From: Nitrospira sp. CG24D | GTDB taxonomy: Bacteria; Nitrospirota; Nitrospiria; Nitrospirales; Nitrospiraceae | Direction: 5' to 3' | DNA length: 32,357 nucleotides | NCBI GenBank assembly: GCA_002869855.2 | Contig: NEWQ02000015.1 | Coordinates: 1 to 32,357 of the forward strand | Shown here: positions 29,250 to 32,357 of the stretch, in pieces | Numbering within the stretch: the stretch's first letter is position 1 | Layout: every line of letters begins with the position of its first letter | Position numbers and translations under genes: made by a program | Notes under the pieces: generated by a model | Databases searched by the model: none | What the model saw: only the letters and a program-made list of their open reading frames with translations | Told to the model about the DNA's origin: nothing

Positions 29250-30704
29250 ATGTTTGAACAAGCCTTTCGGAACATCGACGACGTACTCAGGAAAGAGGCC
29301 GGCTGCACCACTGAGCTGGACTATACCGAGCAAACTTCCTGGCTCCTCTTCCTGAAGTATCTCGATGGGTTGGAACAGGACAAGGCAGACGAAGCCAAGC
29401 TGGAGGGCAAGAAATATAGTTTCATCCTCGATAAGCCGTACCGCTGGGAAAGTTGGGCTGCGCCCAAGGGGAAAGACGGCAAGCTCGACCACAACGCCGC
29501 TATGACCGGCAGTGACCTGAGCGAGTTCGTCAACCTGAAGCTCTTTTCCTACCTACACGGCTTCACGCAGAAGGCGACCGGGCCGAACACCATCGAATAT
29601 AAAATCGGGCAAATCTTCGGGGAGATCAAAAACAAGATCCAAAGCGGCTACAATCTGCGCGAGATCATCGACCACATCGACGAACTGCGCTTCCGCTCGC
29701 AGACCGAGAAGCACGAGCTGTCGCACCTCTACGAAGCCAAGATCAAGAACATGGGCAACGCCGGGCGCAACGGCGGTGAGTATTACACCCCGCGCCCGCT
29801 CATTCGCGCCATGGTGCAAGTGGTCAAGCCCAAGATTGGTGAGAAGGTTTACGACGGGGCCTGCGGTTCAGCAGGGTTCTTGTGCGAGTCGTTCGATTAT
29901 TTGAAGTCCAAGGGCAATCTGACCACGAAAGACCTTACTACGCTCCAGTCTTGCACCTTTTATGGGAAAGAGAAGAAGTCGCTCGCCTACGTCATCGCGA
30001 TCATGAACATGATCCTGCATGGCATTGAGGCTCCGAACATCATCCATACCAACACCCTTACCGAAAACCTCGCCGACATTCAGGAGAAAGACCGCTACGA
30101 GGTGGTGCTCGCCAATCCGCCCTTCGGCGGCAAGGAGCGGAAGGAAGTGCAGCAAAACTTCCCCGTCCGCACCGGCGAGACGGCCTTTCTCTTTCTCCAG
30201 CACTTTATCAAAATGCTCAGGGCGGGCGGACGCGGCGGCGTGGTCATCAAGAACACCTTTCTGTCCAACAGCGACAACGCCTCGGTGAGCCTGCGCAAGC
30301 TGCTGCTGGAAAGCTGCAACCTGCACACGGTGCTCGACTGTCCCGGCGGCACGTTCCAGGGCGCAGGCGTGAAGACCGTGGTGCTGTTCTTCGAGAAGGG
30401 TGCGCCGACACGCAAGGTCTGGTTCTACCAACTCGATCCAGGCCGCAACATGGGCAAGACTAACCCGCTGAACGACGCCGACCTCGCCGAGTTTATTAAA
30501 TTGCAAAAGACCTTCGCCGACTCGCCCAAGTCGTGGACCGTAGACGCCAAGAGCATCGACCAGACCACCTTCGATCTCTCCGTGAAGAATCCGAACGGCG
30601 GCGAGGTGGTGACGCATCGTAGTCCGCAAGAGATCATGGACGAGATCGCCGTGCTCGATGCCGAGAGCGCGGAGGTGCTGGGGAATATCAAGGCGCTGCT
30701 ATGA
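29250..30704 (+). CDS. hsdM: Type I restriction-modification system DNA methyltransferase subunit
   Basis: A 484-residue N6-adenine methyltransferase. The N-terminal helical domain (FEQAFRNIDDVLRKEAGCTTELDYTEQTSWLLFLKYL, in parts) is the HsdM type. SAM-binding motif I is YDGACGSAGFL (from Asp202), preceded by GEYYTPRPLIRAMV, and catalytic motif IV NPPF is at 289-292. The ATG at 29250 begins the usual MFEQAFRNID start, with GGAG upstream; an ATG at 29220 adds ten unlikely residues. It overlaps hsdS by four bases. Together HsdM2-HsdS methylates the recognition site. The restriction subunit HsdR is not in the window. Confidence 0.95.
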   Translation: MFEQAFRNIDDVLRKEAGCTTELDYTEQTSWLLFLKYLDGLEQDKADEAKLEGKKYSFILDKPYRWESWAAPKGKDGKLDHNAAMTGSDLSEFVNLKLFSYLHGFTQKATGPNTIEYKIGQIFGEIKNKIQSGYNLREIIDHIDELRFRSQTEKHELSHLYEAKIKNMGNAGRNGGEYYTPRPLIRAMVQVVKPKIGEKVYDGACGSAGFLCESFDYLKSKGNLTTKDLTTLQSCTFYGKEKKSLAYVIAIMNMILHGIEAPNIIHTNTLTENLADIQEKDRYEVVLANPPFGGKERKEVQQNFPVRTGETAFLFLQHFIKMLRAGGRGGVVIKNTFLSNSDNASVSLRKLLLESCNLHTVLDCPGGTFQGAGVKTVVLFFEKGAPTRKVWFYQLDPGRNMGKTNPLNDADLAEFIKLQKTFADSPKSWTVDAKSIDQTTFDLSVKNPNGGEVVTHRSPQEIMDEIAVLDAESAEVLGNIKALL

Positions 30705-31933
30705 AAGTGGGATGGGAAGTCAAAACGCTTGGCGACATTGCTGATGTCAAGGGAGGCAAACGAGTACCAAGAGGCTACAAGCTGCAATCAGAGCCAACAA
30801 AACATCCCTACATAACAGTTTCAGATTTTACCGACGACGGAACAATTGACACATCCAACATTCGTTATGTCAGCAGCGAGGTTTTCGATCAAATCAAAAG
30901 ATATACGATTTCGTCAAATAATCTTTATCTGAGCATCGCAGGCACGATTGGCAAAACGGGCTACGTGCCGTCTGAGTTAGATGGCGCGAGTCTCACGGAA
31001 AATGCATGCAAGCTGGTGCTGCGTCCGGGTATCGACCGAGACTTTATCTACTACTTTACGAAGAGCGACGACTTTGCTCGACAGGCGGGAACCAATACTC
31101 GAATCGCAGCCCAGCCAAAGCTTGCCCTTGAGCGATTGAAGACTATCAAACTTCCGATTCCATCTTCTCTCCCCGAACAGCAGCGGATCGTCGGCCTGCT
31201 CGACGAAGCGTTTGAGGGCATCGCCACTGCCACAGCCAACGCCGAAAAGAACCTCAAAAATGCCCGTGCCCTGTTTGAGAGCCACCTCCAATCCGTTTTC
31301 ACCCAGCGCGGCTTGGGGTGGGAGGAGAAGTTGCTCGGGGACGTGTGCGAATTTGAGAACGGTGACCGCGGAAAGAACTATCCGCACCGAAGCGAATACG
31401 TCGAATCCGGAATACCATGGATCAACACAGGACACATTCAGCGGGACGGAACGCTTTCTGAGACCGAAATGAATTTCATCTCTCGGGAAAAGTATGAATC
31501 ACTTCGGAGCGGGAAGATTCAACCGGGAGATTTGGTCTATTGCTTGCGGGGAGCGACGCTAGGCAAAACTGCATTGGTCGATCCACTCACTGAGGGTGCA
31601 GTGGCATCCTCTCTGGTCATACTTCGCCCGAGCAGTGTTTTGGATAGCCGGTATCTCTACTCCTTTCTAACCAGCCCGCTCGGACAGGGGCTCATTAAAG
31701 GATATGAAAACGGCGCTGCCCAACCAAACCTTGGAGCGAAGAGCGTTGCGAAGTATCCGATTTCATTTCCTCCGATTGCCGAACAAAAACAACTCGTCGC
31801 CAAGCTCGATGACCTCCACGAAGAAACCCAACGCCTCGAATCCATCTACCAGCAGAAGCTCGCCGCGCTGAATGCGTTGAAGAAGTCGCTGCTGCATCAG
31901 GCGTTCAATGGAGAATTGACAGGGGGCAATTGA
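30701..31933 (+). CDS. hsdS: Type I restriction-modification system specificity subunit
   Basis: A 410-residue protein with two target-recognition domains that together define a split DNA site. Repeat one starts WEVKTLGDIADVKGGKRVP and ends in the helical LPEQQRIVGLLDEAFEGI. Repeat two starts WEEKLLGDVCEFENGDRG and ends IAEQKQLVAKLDDLHEETQRLESIYQQKLAALNALKKSLLHQAF (in parts). Each domain has the TRD hallmark of an initial GD block and a late Q-P/L-A block (RIAAQPKLALERLKTIKLPIP; GAAQPNLGAKSVAKYPISFP). Both halves look complete. The ATG overlaps the hsdM stop. Confidence 0.95.
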   Translation: MKVGWEVKTLGDIADVKGGKRVPRGYKLQSEPTKHPYITVSDFTDDGTIDTSNIRYVSSEVFDQIKRYTISSNNLYLSIAGTIGKTGYVPSELDGASLTENACKLVLRPGIDRDFIYYFTKSDDFARQAGTNTRIAAQPKLALERLKTIKLPIPSSLPEQQRIVGLLDEAFEGIATATANAEKNLKNARALFESHLQSVFTQRGLGWEEKLLGDVCEFENGDRGKNYPHRSEYVESGIPWINTGHIQRDGTLSETEMNFISREKYESLRSGKIQPGDLVYCLRGATLGKTALVDPLTEGAVASSLVILRPSSVLDSRYLYSFLTSPLGQGLIKGYENGAAQPNLGAKSVAKYPISFPPIAEQKQLVAKLDDLHEETQRLESIYQQKLAALNALKKSLLHQAFNGELTGGN

Positions 31934-31958
31934 CAGTGAAAAGTATTTCTTCAGTTTT

Positions 31959-32099
31959 TGTCCATTGTCCATTCTCAATTGTAAATTGATTTTGAAGGAT
32001 GTTGTGGAACTGCTGAAGCTTCTGACCAGCATTATTAATTCCAGCAAGCGCAGGGTGTCTTCATGATCGTTGTCCATTTTCCATTGTCCATTCTCCATT
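31959..32099. repeat. Two clusters of TCCATTN heptamer repeats
   Basis: The first cluster is at 31959-31980 (TTGTCCATTGTCCATTCTC) and the second at 32070-32099 (GTCCATTTTCCATTGTCCA and onward), both built from TCCATT plus one variable base. They flank about 90 bases in which the frame 31992-32066 reads LKDVVELLKLLTSIINSSKRRVSS and then a stop. This whole gap lies between hsdS and the RhuM gene. Confidence 0.8.
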
Positions 32100-32105
32100 A
32101 TTCCC

Positions 32106-32357
32106 ATGTCTGACGATTCGTTGCCGCAATCCAGCATCATCCTCTACCAGACGGAGGACGGGCGGACGCGCGTGGACGTGCAATTCAAGGGCGAGACGGC
32201 GTGGCTTTCGCTTAACCAGATGGCGGAGTTGTTCCAGCGAGACAAGTCGGTCATCTCCAAGCACATCAAGAACGCGTTCGCTGAAGGCGAACTGCGCGCG
32301 GAGGCAACTGTTGCAAAATTTGCAACAGTTCAAACCGAGGGCGGGCGGACGGTCAGC
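32106..32357 (+). CDS. rhuM: RhuM-family protein, N-terminal part (runs off the window)
   Basis: The 84 visible codons begin MSDDSLPQSSIILYQTEDG, then WLSLNQMAELFQRDKSVISKHIKN and FAEGEL, with EATVAKFATVQTEGGRTV at the edge. This is the virulence RhuM family opening (IxxYQTEDGxTxxxV, then W-x-x-Q-x-QMAELF). The function is unknown; genes of this family often sit between hsdS and hsdR in type I restriction islands, as here. The ATG at 32106 is chosen on family fit; the upstream bases are heptamer repeat with no ribosome binding site. A 25-nt perfect dyad lies at 32306-32330. Confidence 0.85.
   Translation, partial: MSDDSLPQSSIILYQTEDGRTRVDVQFKGETAWLSLNQMAELFQRDKSVISKHIKNAFAEGELRAEATVAKFATVQTEGGRTVS
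32306..32330. repeat. 25-nt perfect dyad inside the RhuM-family gene
   Basis: Arms AACTGTTGCAAA (32306-32317) and TTTGCAACAGTT (32319-32330) surround a single A. It lies in the codons for ATVAKFATV. The left arm also contains the smaller dyad GCAAC-T-GTTGC. Confidence 0.9.

Noticed and set aside
1..32357. CRISPR array or diversity-generating retroelement
   Set aside because: No regularly spaced direct repeats of CRISPR size and no reverse transcriptase or template/variable repeat pair were seen. The only short tandem-like repeats are the heptamers at 31959-32099.

Overview
The window looks like part of a bacterial chromosome or metagenomic contig from the phylum Nitrospirota, most likely a Nitrospira relative. 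This is a judgement from protein style, a short zinc-type L28, the composition of the B12 locus, and a hairpin repeat of a kind I associate with Nitrospira. No database search was possible.

Positions 1-2780 are housekeeping and small genes: the C-terminal end of tyrS, a tRNA-Gly(CCC) with a strong terminator, a small anchored protein, rpmB (minus strand, with a dyad-containing leader), a SemiSWEET transporter and a 463-residue anchored protein of unknown function.

Positions 2980-19327 are one large cobalamin locus, all on the plus strand. A first B12 riboswitch with an intrinsic terminator precedes btuF-btuC-btuD. A second B12 riboswitch, whose expression platform appears to hide the ribosome binding site, precedes the outer-membrane receptor btuB. 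Then come cobB/cbiA, cobO, a cysteine-rich CWC protein, a BtuM-like solitary transporter carrying a cysteine at residue 80, bluB, a PduO-type adenosyltransferase, cobU, cobT, cobS, cbiB, cobD, cbiZ and cobQ. Most of these overlap by a few bases. No corrin-ring genes are present. The set fits import of corrinoids, removal of foreign lower ligands by CbiZ, and rebuilding with dimethylbenzimidazole made by BluB.

At about 19300 the cobQ reading frame runs straight into the last ~40 nt of a 23S rRNA gene, followed by a spacer, a complete 5S rRNA and two related terminators. Both cobQ and the 23S gene are broken at the same point, so this is either a chimeric assembly join or a rearrangement. Linkage between the left and right halves should not be assumed.

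Positions 19869-28874 hold a minus-strand pair encoding a PilZ-like/acyl-ACP-reductase-like fusion and a 7TM-GAF histidine kinase, then a dicarboxylate/amino-acid symporter, a frameshifted ORF6N-domain gene, a CDP-alcohol phosphatidyltransferase (probably PssA), a type II toxin-antitoxin pair and a secreted beta-propeller protein.

Positions 29250-32357 are the start of a type I restriction-modification island: hsdM, hsdS, a heptamer-repeat spacer and the start of a RhuM-family gene that runs off the window. The hsdR gene is not in view. The ORF6N and RhuM genes each contain a perfect dyad with a one-base centre inside the coding sequence.
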